Positions 8,347 through 20,930 are shown, counted from the stretch's first letter. The stretch: DNA of 64,000 nt from Symsagittifera roscoffensis (GCF_963678635.1 NW_026970751.1:20229-84228), one strand, 5' to 3'. Notes: generated from the letters alone by a model not told the origin. Numbers and translations are program-made.

Positions 8347-11300
8347 ATGCCGAACTCTACTTCTATCGCGACACCTGTTCCTTGCCAGCAGTGCGGAAAA
8401 ATACTGAGCTCTAAAAGGAACTTGAGAAGACATGAGCAAAAAGTTCACAAGATCCTTCCTCCCCCTCCTCCTCAAACTGTTTGCGATGAGTGTCTAGAGT
8501 CATTCGAGAGTTTGTCGGAAGCCCGAGAGCACGTCGAGCTGGTACATGACATGACTTCGAATAGTCATTGTATCTATTGCCATACAATATTTCTCACCGC
8601 GGAAAGCTATGGACAACACTTGCTGAAGAAGCACGCATTGCCTGTTTGGGACGGCATTGAGACGACGTCTTCCGCTGCCCCAACGGAAAGCGCGTTCAGA
8701 GGCAAATTGCGTCGATACGATCTCAAAGTTGGTGAAAAAGAAATGGATTTGCTTCAAGTCATGATGCAAAACAAGGAGGAAATAGATGCTCTTATACTGG
8801 AAAGGGTCAAAGAGGGTCCGAACAAGGTGCAATTCCATGTGGAAGTGGGAATGATCAAAATTCCCACTGTGCAAGACGGGGACAGTGGAAACTTCGAAAG
8901 GACCATGCTGTTTCTGAACACTAAGACATTGACAGTGTACTTCGAGGGAATAGCTGGGGTTCAATTCTTGGAACTGATTGAACATATGGTCAACCAAGTC
9001 AATTCGTTCTCTTCTCATGGTAGCGGATGGATTATTGACAGAATTGAAAAATTGCAAATCAGTTTCGCGGCCTTCTCACCAATAAGAGCAGGATCCTACC
9101 TCGAGCTACCTGATGCACTCAGCGCAGCATCTACTCTGCTCACAAATATCAACACTAAAGATGATGACCGTTGCTTTCTCTACTCCTTTGTTGCCGCATA
9201 TCACAATGTGAATGAGCCGGCCCTCTACCCCACATCTAGACGGTGGCTGGAGAAAAACAAAGTCTCAACCTACAATCTCGACAAAGAAGGAATTGTGAAA
9301 ATCAATGGGGAATACGAAATGCCAATGGGTCTGATGGATATGGACAGATTTGAAAAGTTGAACAATTGTCAAATCAACGTCTTCCGGTAAGCAAATTCTA
9401 ATTTCCTTCTAAAAATTTTAAAATTCCTTCAATAATGTTCTTCACCTATTCAAACACCCTTTTTATTTCATTTCAAACCTAGGTATAAAAATTATTTTTC
9501 TGTTCAGGTACAACGATGGCGAATTGTTGCCCATAAGAGTATCGAGCAGATTCACTACTAGCCTGATTGTGGACTTGTTGCTGCTGACAGATGGATCAAA
9601 ATATCACTATGTGTTGATAAGTGATCTCCAGAAACTGGTCGAGTACGTGCGGCACAAAGTGCACCGATTTCAATCTGAGATTTGTCGCAAATGTTTCCAC
9701 ACATGCGCTTCATTCGAAACTTTGAGAAGACATCAAGAACTGTGCTACCAAGACGAAGATGTCGTCATAACAATGCCCAAGCCGGGAAAAGATGACCACA
9801 AGTTCAAAAACTTAACAGCTCGTTGGTACGTACCCAGAGTAATCTACTTTGATTTGGAGTCACTGCTCTTACCAGTATACGGACCGCAACCTGATCCGCG
9901 AAAATCTAGCACGCAAACAATTGAAATCCATCAACCGTGCGGCTACGCGTTAGCAGTAATCGAATTTGGGAAAAAAGACCTGTTAAAGTTTGAGCTTAAA
10001 AGAGGACCGAATGTGATGGAAGAGCTAATTAGCTCCCTTGAATCGTTAGCGAGACAAATTTACGTAGAAAAAAGGAAATATTACACTTTCACTGGTATAA
10101 CAGACCAGGAACGGGAAGATGCTACAATTTGTTGGATATGCGAGAATGATTTTTCCGACAATGATCAAGTGGTACTTGATCATTGCCATTACACCAACAA
10201 GTTTCTGGGTTGGGCACACAATGAGTGTAACGTTAAAAGAAAAACAACAAATTACATTCCAGTGGTAGCTCATAATTTGTCAAATTATGATTTACACTTT
10301 ATAATCAAAGCGCTGGCAAAAAGCGATTCGGAAAACACTTTTTCCGTAATACCCGCATCTGAAGAAAAATATATATCCTTGACAATCTCAGTCTACATAA
10401 AAACGTACACGGACAAAAACGGAAAAATCAAAAAACTCTACGAAAATCTGAGATTCATCGATTCGTATAGGTTCATGCTGGCATCGTTGGCAAAACTTGT
10501 CGATAATTTGCCCAACGAAAAGTTTTTTCTGCTGGAGAACTATTTTGAAAAACTCGGCCACTCACGTGAAAAAGTCAGTCTGTTGAAACAGAAAGGGCAT
10601 TACCCCTACTCATACTTCAACTCATTCGAAAAATTCCGAGAAACTCGCCTTCCCCCACGAGCAATGTGGAAAAATAGTCTAACAGGAGGGGATGTGAGTG
10701 TTTCAAGAAGCGAGTACAATCATGCCCTTAAAGTTTTCACCGAACTGAAGTGTGGCTCACTTGGTGATTACCACGACTTGTACTTGACTACAGATGTGCT
10801 ATTGCTTGCTTCCGTTTTCGAAGCTTTTCGTGAAGTTTGCTATCAAACATACGGGCTGGATTGCGCCTGTTACTTCACGGCAAGTAACCTTTCCGGGGAC
10901 GCCTTTCTAAAAGTTTGTAAGCCCGAACTGAAACTCTTAACGGACCGTGAACATCTAGACCTTGTGCAGCGAATGATACGAGGAGGCATGTCGTCGATTT
11001 ACGCGCGCCGATTTTACAAAGCAAACAATAAATACCTCGACGATTTTTCGCCCTCAGAACCATCAAGCTACATCCTCAATATTGATGCAAACAATTTGTA
11101 CGGGGGGATAATGAAACACTGCCCTTTGCCCTTAAACGATTTTTCAATAGTTGAAAAAAGTCTGGCAGACATACTGCTCACCAGCGAAACATCAGAATGG
11201 GGTTATATAGTTGAAGTCAATTTAACCATACCCGAAGAGCTTCACGACTTCTTTGCTGATTACCCCCTTGCCCCCTCTCGTGAAGTAGTGGACATCGGTG

Positions 11301-12927
11301 CAATGAGCAACGAGCAAGTCGACATGTTGGGAAAATTGGGAATCACCACACTGCCAAAAGTGCCAAAGCTTCTACAGACCTTGCATCCTAAAGAAGGTTA
11401 TGTTTTGCACTACCTTACCCTAAAATTGTACCATGAGCTAGGAATGAAAATAACTCACCTCGGAAAAGTTCTTCAGTTCCGCCAAAGTCACTGGATGGCA
11501 CCCTTTGTCGACCTCAACACCCGCCTACGAAAAGCCGCGGTAAATAAATTCCAGGAGAACTTCTACAAGCTAATTGTTAATTCAGCTTTCGGTAAGACAA
11601 TGGAGTCTAAGTTAGGAAGAAAGAAGCTGGAGATTGTAAGGAATGAGAGAGAACTTTTACAAAAAACAGCTCTGAGCACAATGAAAAGCTTTCAAATCAT
11701 TGACGATCAATTAGCCACAATTAGCTTTTCAGTAACAAAAATATTGTGGGATAAACCTATGATAGTTGGTGCGACCATCCTAGACCTCGCCAAGCGTTTC
11801 ATGTTTCAGTTTCACTATCAAAAAATGAAACCAAATCTAAACTTGGAACTCCTTTACTCCGACACGGATAGTTTTATTTACGCCATAAAAACTGATGACG
11901 TTTACCGAGACTTGGAGAAAATAAAAGCTGATTTCGACTTTTCAAATTACGATAAGGACCATTTCTTGTTCGAGGATACCAACAAGAAAGTTGTGCTGAA
12001 GTTCAAAGACGAGACTGGTGGGAAGCCGATCAGAGAATTCATCGCCCTAAAACCGAAACTATATTCGGTCGTCCTTAATGGTAAATAAAATTTAAGCCAC
12101 CCTTCCACCCCCCATTCCTACCTTTTACAGAACAAAAATACCACCACCAACCTACCTACACCCCTTAATTTGTTGCATTAAACTATGGGCATTTAGCTGA
12201 TTTAGGCAACATTATACAATGTTGCCTAAACGTTGATTTATCTGACAACATATTCCCTCTTGTTTCCTCTTTTTTAATCATAATTTAGAGTCTTCTGCTC
12301 TTTTTTGGTAAAATGAATCAAATTTTGTTCGGTATAAATTGAGTTGCTGAAGTGAAATGAAGCTATCCCCAACGTTGTAGAAAAGAATAATAATTTTGCT
12401 ATTGTTTAGAAGGCACTCAAAAATTGAGTGCCAAAGGAATTAAACGGAGTGCACAGAGAGAACTGGTCCACCAAACCTTCAGGGACACATTATTCACTGG
12501 AAAAACAATGAGAGTATACAACTATAATATAGTTTCGAAAGGTCACACCAATATGACAGTGAAACAAAACAAACTTGCATTATCACCATTCGACTCAAAA
12601 CGTTTTCTACTTTTCGACGGAATTTCGACAGTGCCCTTTGGCCATAAAGCCGCTGAAGAAAATGCTTTTCTAGAAGACATTTACATGGACACCGAGTGGG
12701 CCAACTCATACAATGAAACTGATAACAGTTCTCCCGATTTTACACTCCCGGATTGGGGATTTTTACAGCGGCCCTACTCAGAAGCAGAGCTGCAAGAAGA
12801 AGAAGAAGCTTCTAGTAGCCGAGTCCGTGAACGTCCCCCTATAAAAAACCCATTTATTTTATCTGAAGCTTCAGAAGAACGACCATCTAAAAAACACCGC
12901 AAAGAAAACCAAAACAATAAACATTAA
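8347..12927 (+). CDS. POLB: Protein-primed family B DNA polymerase, three exons
   Basis: This enzyme would copy the Polinton genome. Exons 8347-9386, 9508-12080 and 12410-12927 join in frame to 1,376 residues. In order: three C2H2-like fingers (about residues 13-105), a fourth Cys/His cluster just after intron 1, Exo I YFDLES (462-464), an inserted endonuclease-VII-like Cys/His module (CWIC...DHCH...HNECN, 555-587), Exo II HNLSNYD (603-608), Exo III YLTTD (772-776), motif A DANNLYG (873), motif B KLIVNSAFG (1034-1042), motif C YSDTDS (Asp1132, Asp1134) and KPKLYS near the intron 2 junction. The last exon starts with the AKGIKRS element common to these polymerases and ends in a basic disordered tail. 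All catalytic residues are intact, so the gene looks functional. AATAAA sites at 12916 and 13019 could end the transcript. Confidence 0.88.
9387..9507 (+). other. Predicted intron 1 of the polymerase gene
   Basis: This is a 121-base GTAAGC...TTCTGTTCAG intron. Without removal the frame stops at TAA 9388. With removal a split Arg codon restores the frame and the protein runs on into the fourth zinc cluster and exonuclease domain. Confidence 0.85.
12081..12409 (+). other. Predicted intron 2 of the polymerase gene
   Basis: This is a 329-base GTAAAT...TTGTTTAG intron. It interrupts the conserved end of the polymerase between LYSVVLN and the AKGIKRS element. Splicing after base 12080 joins a split Glu codon and keeps the frame. 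The downstream exon has no ATG at its start, which supports splicing rather than a separate gene. Confidence 0.8.
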
Positions 12928-13304
12928 AGTCTGAAACATATATTTTCAGATGATTTTTACTCTTCGTCCTTTTTATACTTCGACTTGTATATGTTTTGGT
13001 TTTTACCAATTTACAACTAATAAAATACTCGTATTGAGCTCAATCACTGTTTTAACATAAATAGCTTCAGGCAAATAAACTAGTAGACACAAACCAAGTG
13101 TTAATTCAAACAAATGTGTGAAATCCTTAGGCTTGTTTTGAATAATAAACTTTAATAGCATGACAAATCTTTGACGAAAAGAAAGAAAGCCAGGAAATGA
13201 TATCCACATGAAACTAGGACGAAAAAAGAAAAGTTCAGGAATTAGGACGATTAATTTTAATTATCGCGGGAAAAGGGACCGCTTTCAAAGGAATTAGAAG
13301 GAAT
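12928..13304. other. 3' flank of polymerase gene; right Polinton end not resolved
   Basis: A candidate poly(A) signal AATAAA lies at 13019-13024. I see no copy of the inverted-repeat arm and no clear terminal repeat here, so the right boundary of the element is unknown. GGAATTAG is repeated three times just before the foldback element at 13305. Confidence 0.5.
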
Positions 13305-13517
13305 TATTGTATCGCGTCCCGGTTGTTGAGCTCAGCTTAACAAGATCCTAAGGAGGGGGTCTTTTACTTTAGGGGTGGGAACTTGCGATCATTTACAAAA
13401 TCCTAGGATAGGGGTCCTCCAAAAAATTAAGGACCCCTTTCCTAGGATTTTGCTTTACGTGAGGACCCCCCCCTTAGGAAGGACCCCCCCCCTTAGGATC
13501 CGGGACACGATACAATA
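13305..13517. mobile_element. 213-bp GC-rich foldback MITE
   Basis: The ends are inverted: TATTGTATCGCGTCCCGG at the left and its near complement (CCGGGACACGATACAATA) at the right. The interior is nearly palindromic, with CCTAGGATAGGGGTCC on one side and GGACCCCTTTCCTAGG on the other, and G or C runs. The whole unit can fold into one long hairpin. No clear target duplication is visible. It carries no open frame. Confidence 0.75.
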
Positions 13518-13824
13518 CTACTGGTTCTCAACAATCAACAAAAACAGTTAGTTAAACTAAAACTCAGAAGTAAAACCTGCAGTAAATTGATATAATTGTC
13601 ATTAAGTTATCCTACCATATAATTGAAGTAACGGAATATTTATCACAACATTATAATTGAAGCAGCAAAGCCTGATTGGCAAAAACAAGTGATAACATTA
13701 GCTGCCTTTCAAAGCCCAATTGATTACCATTTTTTTAGTGTTTCCCATAATTCGAACTTCGAACAATTGCTGTGGTTTATCTTCAACTGCATCACCAAAT
13801 TGATGTTCATTCAACTGTAATACG

Positions 13825-15110
13825 ATGGCACACGCGCAAACTTCGGTCGAACCCTACGGAGGAACGGAAAAGGAGACTTTTTACAATTGGAGCAACTATC
13901 CCAAGGATACGTTGGAGCAGCGGCAATCTATCCTGGCCAGCAAGCGAACTTCTTGCATCTACATCTACGAGATAACCCGCTGCGATTCTATCAGACACAA
14001 GAACCAGCAACTCGATCGAATGTTCCTGCGAGTGTAGTAGCCCTCAGGGATTCCTTCTTCAATATCCAGCTCCAAGAAGTTCACGTTTTGAAGTTAAAAA
14101 TACTGCGCTTCAACAAGAAAACAGAAAATCCCGAGAACTTTCTCGTAAACTTGACAAAGAAAGCGCAGCGAGCGTATCCAACACCAGATTTGCCAGCTGT
14201 TGCCCCGAGTGTTCCTGCAATAATTGGAGCAACTGCAGCAGCAGAAGCAGTAGGATTCCCAGATCAAAGCAGATGGAACAACTGCGCTCGACTACAGATC
14301 AGGAGCTGCGTAAGCTGAAAAAGAAGCAAATCACGATTCGTGAGATTTGCCGAAAAGACGATTACTCGGAAGACGATTCAACGAAGTAAACGACAAAGTC
14401 TCAGAAAAATTAAAATGCGCTCTGAAATTTGTCCACAAACCAGGAACAAACGGAGAAGCAGCTCAACGAAGTGAGATCACAAATAACTGAGCAGTCAAAG
14501 ACACAATCGAATTCGCCTCCCGAAGAAAATTGGATAAACAACAGTCAGAGTGGTCAATATAGTGAGTGTCAGCCAAACCAAAATAATTGGTATGGACAAC
14601 AACGAGGCGACAGCTCATGGTACAAATGGAGCCATCAGCACAATTCCAGTAGGGCCAGAACTATCCTATTGAACAATTTGCGGCAAATCAAATACCAGTT
14701 ATACAAGATATACAAGTCATAAAATACCTGAAATACAAATTTCCAATGGACTTTTTGTACCAATGGTGCAATCATCAGCCAAATTTTGTGACGTTTGTGG
14801 AATATTTTTCCACAATGCTGGTGGCGACAAAAAAAACAGGAACCTGGTAAAAACTTCGTGTTACAGAATGAGTAAAAAACTAAGAAAGCCACCGAGTCAG
14901 CCCCTTAAGTAATCTAAGCCACCCAAATCATCATCGAACGAAATAGTTTAACCTGATGAGATAATCAGTTTTTACGCAATAATTCCCGCGGAAGGATAAA
15001 CGTACTGAATTTCAATAAAATACGTTTCTCATCTAGATTACAACGAAGAGCCCTGGTAGATATAGGTGCCTGTGCGAATTTTATTTCAAAACAGACATTA
15101 AAGAAATAAG
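13825..15110 (+). pseudogene. Decayed Ty3/Gypsy-like gag-protease fragment
   Basis: Pieces of one gag reading frame are scattered over three frames. It begins with MAHAQTSVEPYGG at 13825, shifts near 13885 to GYVGAAAIYPGQQANFLHLH and LQEVHVLKLKILRF, and later has TNQEQTEKQLNEVRSQI at about 14430. A zinc-knuckle remnant (CDVCGIFFHN) at about 14785 has lost its last Cys. A retropepsin remnant (ALVDIGACANFIS) at about 15047 has Ile in place of the Thr of the D-T-G active site. I recognise the family as a common marine-invertebrate Gypsy-type gag. No reverse transcriptase follows, so the element is truncated as well as frameshifted. Confidence 0.7.
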
Positions 15111-15249
15111 AGAAGAAAAATTGCTATTTCGTCCTCTAGAAGTGAATTAATCAAAAGATAGGAGAGTAGGAATGATAGGATGAAGACGAGTCTCCATTGA
15201 AACCGAAGTAGTGGAAGAGTGAGCTGATCAGGGTAGATTGGTTGAAGAC

Positions 15250-15500
15250 TTCCATGTATTAAGGTAGGGAAAAGATCATCCAGTCTGCAAGCTATGTATT
15301 AAGATAGGGAATAGATTTCCTATGTATTAAGTTAGGAAATAGATTTGCCAATGTTTTAAGATAGGGAATGGTAAGGTTTCAGTGTGATGGTAAGATGAAA
15401 AGTTTCAGATAATATTCTCGGCACACAAAAGTTCCATGTATTAAGACAAAAATTCAATGTATTAAGATAAGTTTTGGCATGTAATAAGACGCGAGGTTTG
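15250..15500. repeat. Degenerate TGTATTAAG tandem repeats
   Basis: TGTATTAAG or close variants recur at about 15254, 15295, 15323, 15349, 15434, 15459 and 15481, mostly followed by a TAGGGAA-like tail. Spacing is irregular at 22-85 bases. Shortly after, at about 15535, TGGCGCCCGAA occurs, which resembles a tRNA-Lys primer-binding site. No LTR could be defined. Confidence 0.5.
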
Positions 15501-15789
15501 AGATGGTAAGATGATAAGTTTCAAAAAAATTTTGGCGCCCGAATTTTCTGGTGCTCGGGTTTGCCGATACATAGCTAAGTCCTACAAAATTCCTACAATT
15601 TAGAAGTTTTGTTTATTTTTCTATATGTTTGAACCTATGAAAAAAAAGCTTAAGGCTATTCTGAATCATTACGAATACTTCGAGAATATAAATCACTGCT
15701 TCGTATAATCATTTTAACGCAAGTTTACAGTTAATTTTTTAGTTTTGCATTAAATGCAGCTACAATATCAATTATTTACAAGATCAACG

Positions 15790-18700
15790 GTTTTGTGTGT
15801 ATCCCGTAATCCTGAAGTTTTTGGTCTTTTTGGGTGGAAATATCTCAACCCCTTCTTTGACTGCTCGTATTTAGCAATCATAGGGTTAATGGTTCTAAAT
15901 CCTCTGTTTTTGAAGTCAAGTTGATTGCTTCGTCTAGTACTTTCCTGTATTTTGCCATAGGTCCATCGCCGGATTCCTCTAAAACTCTTTTATTCAACCC
16001 TTGGCAGCTAAACATAGCATCTCTGTACACCTAAATTCTTCTTTAAAGAAACCAGGTTCTCGTTTATCGTGTTTCTTGCGAGCTCTTCAACATATCTGAG
16101 GAAAAATGTTTGCTTTTGAATCTGCTCTAAATGAATCTCTGCAATCAGTTTGTCTCAATTTTTCCTCGTCATCTTTTTTTCTCGGGACAAATGCAATCAT
16201 ACAAATTTTCCTCAGCAAAAGCTGAATACAACGAATCCGTGTCCATTTGAAATTCCTCAAATTTTTTTAACATCACAAACCTTGTTTCAAAGCTCAAGCA
16301 TTCTCAGCTTTGCATACTGCAGAATAAAAAATCCGACAACTATGGGTTCTTTGTGCGCAATTGTTGACTTTAGCAACTCAACCTCGTACAAAACTTTCTG
16401 AACAGTGTTAAATCGTGTGCAGAGTGGTTCTTTAATTGCCATGTGTGTTTTCTCATCATTCAAATTCTTTGTGATTGTAGGTTTCGAAGTATCCATTATC
16501 TTGCAACCGCAGGATGAGTTACCTGGAAGTTTCCTAGTCTCTGCAACAACTCTGGATAAAGAGTTCTCGTCTCCTTCCCTTCTAACATCAACAACTTTCT
16601 GAAAAAATCTATTGAAGTTTTTTCGAGGTGAATACTGTACAAAGCGGTAAACAATTGTACACTGTAAACCAAGTTCAAAACAGAAATTGAAGAGAGGAGT
16701 CACAAAAGAACCATTTTATAGTTTGAAACTAGACATTAGCGTTCGTTGGGGATGTTTAAGAAGATCATTTGCAAATGCATGTTTTCGCATATATTCACTG
16801 ATATCATTTCTTCCAATTTTGAAAAAGTTTTTGAGAATGTGTTTTTGAAAATTGGAGGAAAATTAGCAATTTTTGCTTTCAGTTCATTTGGAACCATTAA
16901 GTCACTCTGAACATATCCATTAAGAGATCTATCTTTTATTTCTTCCAGTAAAGATTCAGTAGAGAAAGGTCTTTTGTGGGGAGAGGTCGATCGGATACGA
17001 TGTTTATTTTTTTTTTCGTTCGTTTTGAAGTTTTGCCACCACTCATATTCCCACATCTCTTCATTTTTGTTTCCTTTTTCTCGAATTTATTCCCGACTCA
17101 AATCCTCCATCTCTCGCCTTTTGTTTCCTCTCTCAAAAACTTGATCGTTCAGTGATGGACGAGTTTCTTGGCAAGGACAGAAGTGGTAATAGCATCCCAT
17201 AGCTTCAAACACTGTTTTGCCGTGATAGCAAAATCCATCTAATTGAAACAGCCAATTTTCTTTCACTTTCCAGATGTGTGGAAGCTCTCAATTCTGCAAT
17301 TTGTTCTTGTTTCTTGGTAAAAAGACATGATCATGCTCTCAAAATTGAGAGATCGGTTATATCTAGCCTTGAATTTTGGGGATGCTTGAGTTTTGCATAT
17401 CCGAATCAAACTACCTTCTTGTGTGCAATCCTGTTGGTATATCTTAACACATTGAATAGGGGTAAAGCTGGCTTGCATCAATTCCGTTTTGATAATTGGA
17501 CATTTGATGAATCGCTGATAAATGTTTCGTCCACAGCAGCTTTTTGCGTCAACACAATTGATGGTCCACTCGTCATATCCTCTCTAATTTTCTTGCACAA
17601 ATCTTATAACTTTCGCAAAATGGGTAAAATTTTTCAATGGTTGATTTGTGCAGACAAAAATTTGCCAGATTTGGAAGCGTGCATCCAACTTTCAGCATAT
17701 CAATTTTTTTCTAATGATAAAACTGAAACATTTTTTTGCATTGCTTCAATGGTTGGAAAAACATCTTTGTTGTTGTACCACTGCAAAAATCTTTGAGTGT
17801 AGTCATTCCATGTTTTTGCCAAATCTCCTGTAAAAATTTGTAATTTTCCCATCCAGATGCAGTTTTCTTTGATGCTTGTTGCTCATCACGTCCGCTTGAC
17901 CTAAATTTCTGATAACCCTTAAAGTCTTTATCAAGAGGGTTGTTGATTCCCAGTTTACTGAAAAAAGCTTTGTATGAAGGTGAATCTTCATTCTCGAGCT
18001 CGTCCACACTGTCAAACCACTCATAAGGGAAAACCCATTTTGTCTCACTTGCTTTGTGGGTTTTAAGAAAGGAGCCTAGAAATGTTGCTCTACCCGCAAA
18101 CTTCATGATATCGAGAAACTGTATGTCTCCAAACTTGAGGGATATGAAATCGTTAGCCTCTTTGATAACAATTGGTTCAGCACTTCTCCAGATTTTGTTT
18201 CAAATCATTCAGCTGATTTTTCTGCATCCTCAAAAACTGAGTCGAAGTATCAGTTTCCTCTGTGTCCTCTATACATTCGTTTTCATATTCAAAATTTTCA
18301 GTTGCACGATTTCGACGTGTTTCATTCAACTCTTGGAAAAATATCGACATCCGCTCATTTACTACTCTTTCATTATCTTGAAATTTAGTTTTCATTTCGA
18401 GCTCACTTTTCTCAGCCAAAATTTCAAGGTTAGTTACAAAAATCAATACTAAGTTTTTGCGGATCCTTGTTATAAAGAAAGATCGGTTCATCTATCAGGT
18501 TTGACGATATTGATACAGAAATTGTAAAGTGTTTTCAAATCCAGGTTGTTGTTTGGGTAGCTTTCAATTCATCTGTTGGAACACATGTCGACACAAACTC
18601 GAAAAGGGCTAGTTTAGTCAATTGTGTCTTATCTTTCAAAACTGGGATATTGAAACCTTCCAACTTTTTAAATAGCGTTTCTCAAAGTGTATGCACCTTC

Positions 18701-19935
18701 TTTGGATTAATGTGTCGCACTCGATCTTTACAACTCATTAGATGCCTGTTGAAATTGTTCGACCTGTTGAAGAAGCAGTCACAGCTAGGACATCGAAAAC
18801 AAGTAAAGAAAGAATCAATACCACTCGTGTGAATGATATTGTTGTTGAACCTTAACAATTTCACGGTTTCTAATACTTCGCCTGGCTATTTCTTCATTAT
18901 AATCTCCTTCCATAGATGAATATGTTGCGTTCAAATGTTCCCTGAACAAGAGGTAAATCATCAATGGCAACTCCGCGAAAGTTCTTCGGGTACTATCCAT
19001 GTTTTGATATAAACTCTGTACAGTTGAGAAGCATGAGCATCGAGGTTACCATGGCCATGCAAATACATTGCTACCGCACGGAAAAGGCAAAGTTAATTTT
19101 TGTATTTTTGTTTATCTTTGTCTGATTAAAGACAACTTACGGATTATTTTCTCAGTAAAGACTCGGGTAACAGAGTCTAAACATCTCATTGGAATGTTTT
19201 TTTTTAGTAGTCCATTGAAAATCGTAGTATTTATGATCAACTTGAACCTCAACTTTGTGTTTTAGCGTTCATGAGTGCATTGCTCCACTATATCAAAGTT
19301 TCAACTTTTCCCTGGCTTGTAATCAAACCGGCTTTTGTACAGAATAAATGCGATTATCCAAACAGAGTATTGTTTTCGTGTGCATAGCAATACTGATTTT
19401 CCCCAGTTTTGATATTAAGAAGAACAAATCTAAGAGGGTTATTGATTATTGCAGGCCAAATTCAGCTTCTTGAATACTTCATCCAGCTTTTCGTTGATTA
19501 CTTTAGTATTTAACTTTGACATTTGAAAGTTAAGTACTTGTGCCTCCCATTCTTCATCTCAGTATCCACCAGAAGTTTTGACAAGCACTCTTCTCCTCTT
19601 TGAGTTTCTCTCCATCTTCCTCTTTCTCCTCCACAATTTTGTTCAAGTCTGCCACCGTATCACTCTGTATGTTCTTTTCTCCGATGTTGCTGGAGATAAT
19701 ATTAACGTGAAAACTCCTTCTCGCAAGTAGAGCAAACCGCTGATTGCTTGGAAATAGTTGGAGCATGCTTCTTGCCCACGTGATAGTTCATTTCTTGTTG
19801 ATTGTGAGTGAAATACCTACAATGAGGACAAAAAATTACTCTTTACGAACAATTTTCCGGCCTCGAGCTGCGTGTTGAAAACATACATGCTTCCACAGTC
19901 CCCGCACTGCACTTTGTCGTTTCTATTCAGCCAGC
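15790..19935 (-). pseudogene. Decayed family B DNA polymerase of a second type
   Basis: Read on the minus strand from about 19,935 to 15,790, fragments of one long polymerase lie in the right order but in changing frames. They are CGDCGSMYVFNTQ, an N-terminal domain with NLCLFRAVAM, a finger (CPSCDCFFNRSNNFNRHL, about 18,790), PYEWFDSVDELEN and FLQEIWQKHGMTTLKDF (17,800-18,030), motif A GIDASQLYPYSM at 17,450-17,485, GYVQSDLMVP (about 16,900), a decayed motif B near 16,500 (NSSCGCKIMD) and motif C MDTDSLYSA at 16,226-16,255. Several in-frame stops, including one right after motif A, and many shifts make it non-functional. The family is the organellar/viral-type polymerase often found in invertebrate Polinton-like elements. 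It is clearly different from the intact polymerase at 8347. Confidence 0.8.
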
Positions 19936-20040
19936 GACGGCATCTGAAAAGTGGAAGATTTAGTAGGTATGAAAATCAAGAAATTTTTACTTGGTACAAA
20001 TCAAAGCGGGAGATTAGAATGTCCCAAAAAATTATTCAGG

Positions 20041-20930
20041 GATTTAAACTTACTTTGAAATTTTTAGAAAATTTTTTTTCTTCAAGTGTTTATACAATGA
20101 ATAGAACAATTGTTTTTAGCGTAAAATAATTTCAGAATGAATTCAATTGATTTGCTGTTGCCTAAAAAAAAGTAACCAAACGACGGAAACTTACTCAGTG
20201 AAAGTGAAAGAGTTTAGATTTTGATTTGTATATCGCGTATCAAAGCTATACACTTACCGCTGAAATACAATTGACTAGGACTGAATTTTTATTTATTCTA
20301 GAAAAATTGAAATTAATCAATAACTCGTAGGGTAATACATGAAAGAAGCTGTGATACGCGATACCCTTTTTATCCCCTAACCAATACACAAATTTGTAAA
20401 AACTCCTCGGCAAATTGTTTATTTTTTCATTTTTTTAGGGGTTTTCAAAGTTTAAAACCCCGCATGATCAGGTTTGGAGTCAGATCTCTAGTAATTTGCT
20501 ATGAAAAAACATCAATTTTGAGCTATTTTTCCAAATTTACATCAAAATCAAAGAACTTGATTATCTACTCAAAAATCATTAAAAATTGTGGAAATGCTAA
20601 TTAATCTAATTTTATTTCTTTTTTCAATCATATCTACAGTATTTCTTTTTTTCACAGCAAACAACTTTTGGTCATTCCTTTTAGCGATTGCTTTTATGAA
20701 TTTTTTAACTTATATAGAAGTTGTAAGTCATAAAAAAGGAAAACTTCGTCTGAATGGATACGACATCTAGAACAAAAAAGAACATGTTCGTGATTGGTAA
20801 CGACAATGTGTAAAAAGTACATAAAATGGAACTTTGTATCCAATTGAACACGACTTTTAAATAAAAATTTCATTAGAGGAAGCTGAAATCTTACAGAGCA
20901 CGACCTCAATCCAATTAAGGAAAATCAATT
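20041..20930. repeat. Module A, copy 1
   Basis: This is a non-coding module, repeated at 22,662 and 24,421. Shared landmarks are TTTATACAATG, GACGGAAACTTAC, TATATCGCGTATCAAAGC, GTTTGGAGTCAGATCTCTAG and GCAAACAACTTTTGG. A short hydrophobic open frame at 20,588 is not kept in the other copies and is unlikely to be a gene. Confidence 0.85.

Noticed and set aside
8500-9057. 185-residue minus-strand frame opposite polymerase exon 1
   Set aside because: Shadow of the coding strand. The plus-strand zinc fingers explain the open sequence.
12424-12927. Separate small gene after the polymerase
   Set aside because: It opens only with TTG and begins with the conserved polymerase C-terminal element. It reads as exon 3 across a GT-AG intron.
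13003-13209. 68-residue hydrophobic minus-strand frame after the polymerase gene
   Set aside because: It has no recognisable family and overlaps the probable poly(A) region of the polymerase transcript.
15535-15546. TGGCGCCCGAA as a true retroviral primer-binding site
   Set aside because: No LTR end lies directly upstream and the match stops at 11 bases, so it is kept only as a low-interest note.
20588-20770. 60-residue hydrophobic frame in module A
   Set aside because: The equivalent sequence in the other two copies of module A is broken by stops and indels.
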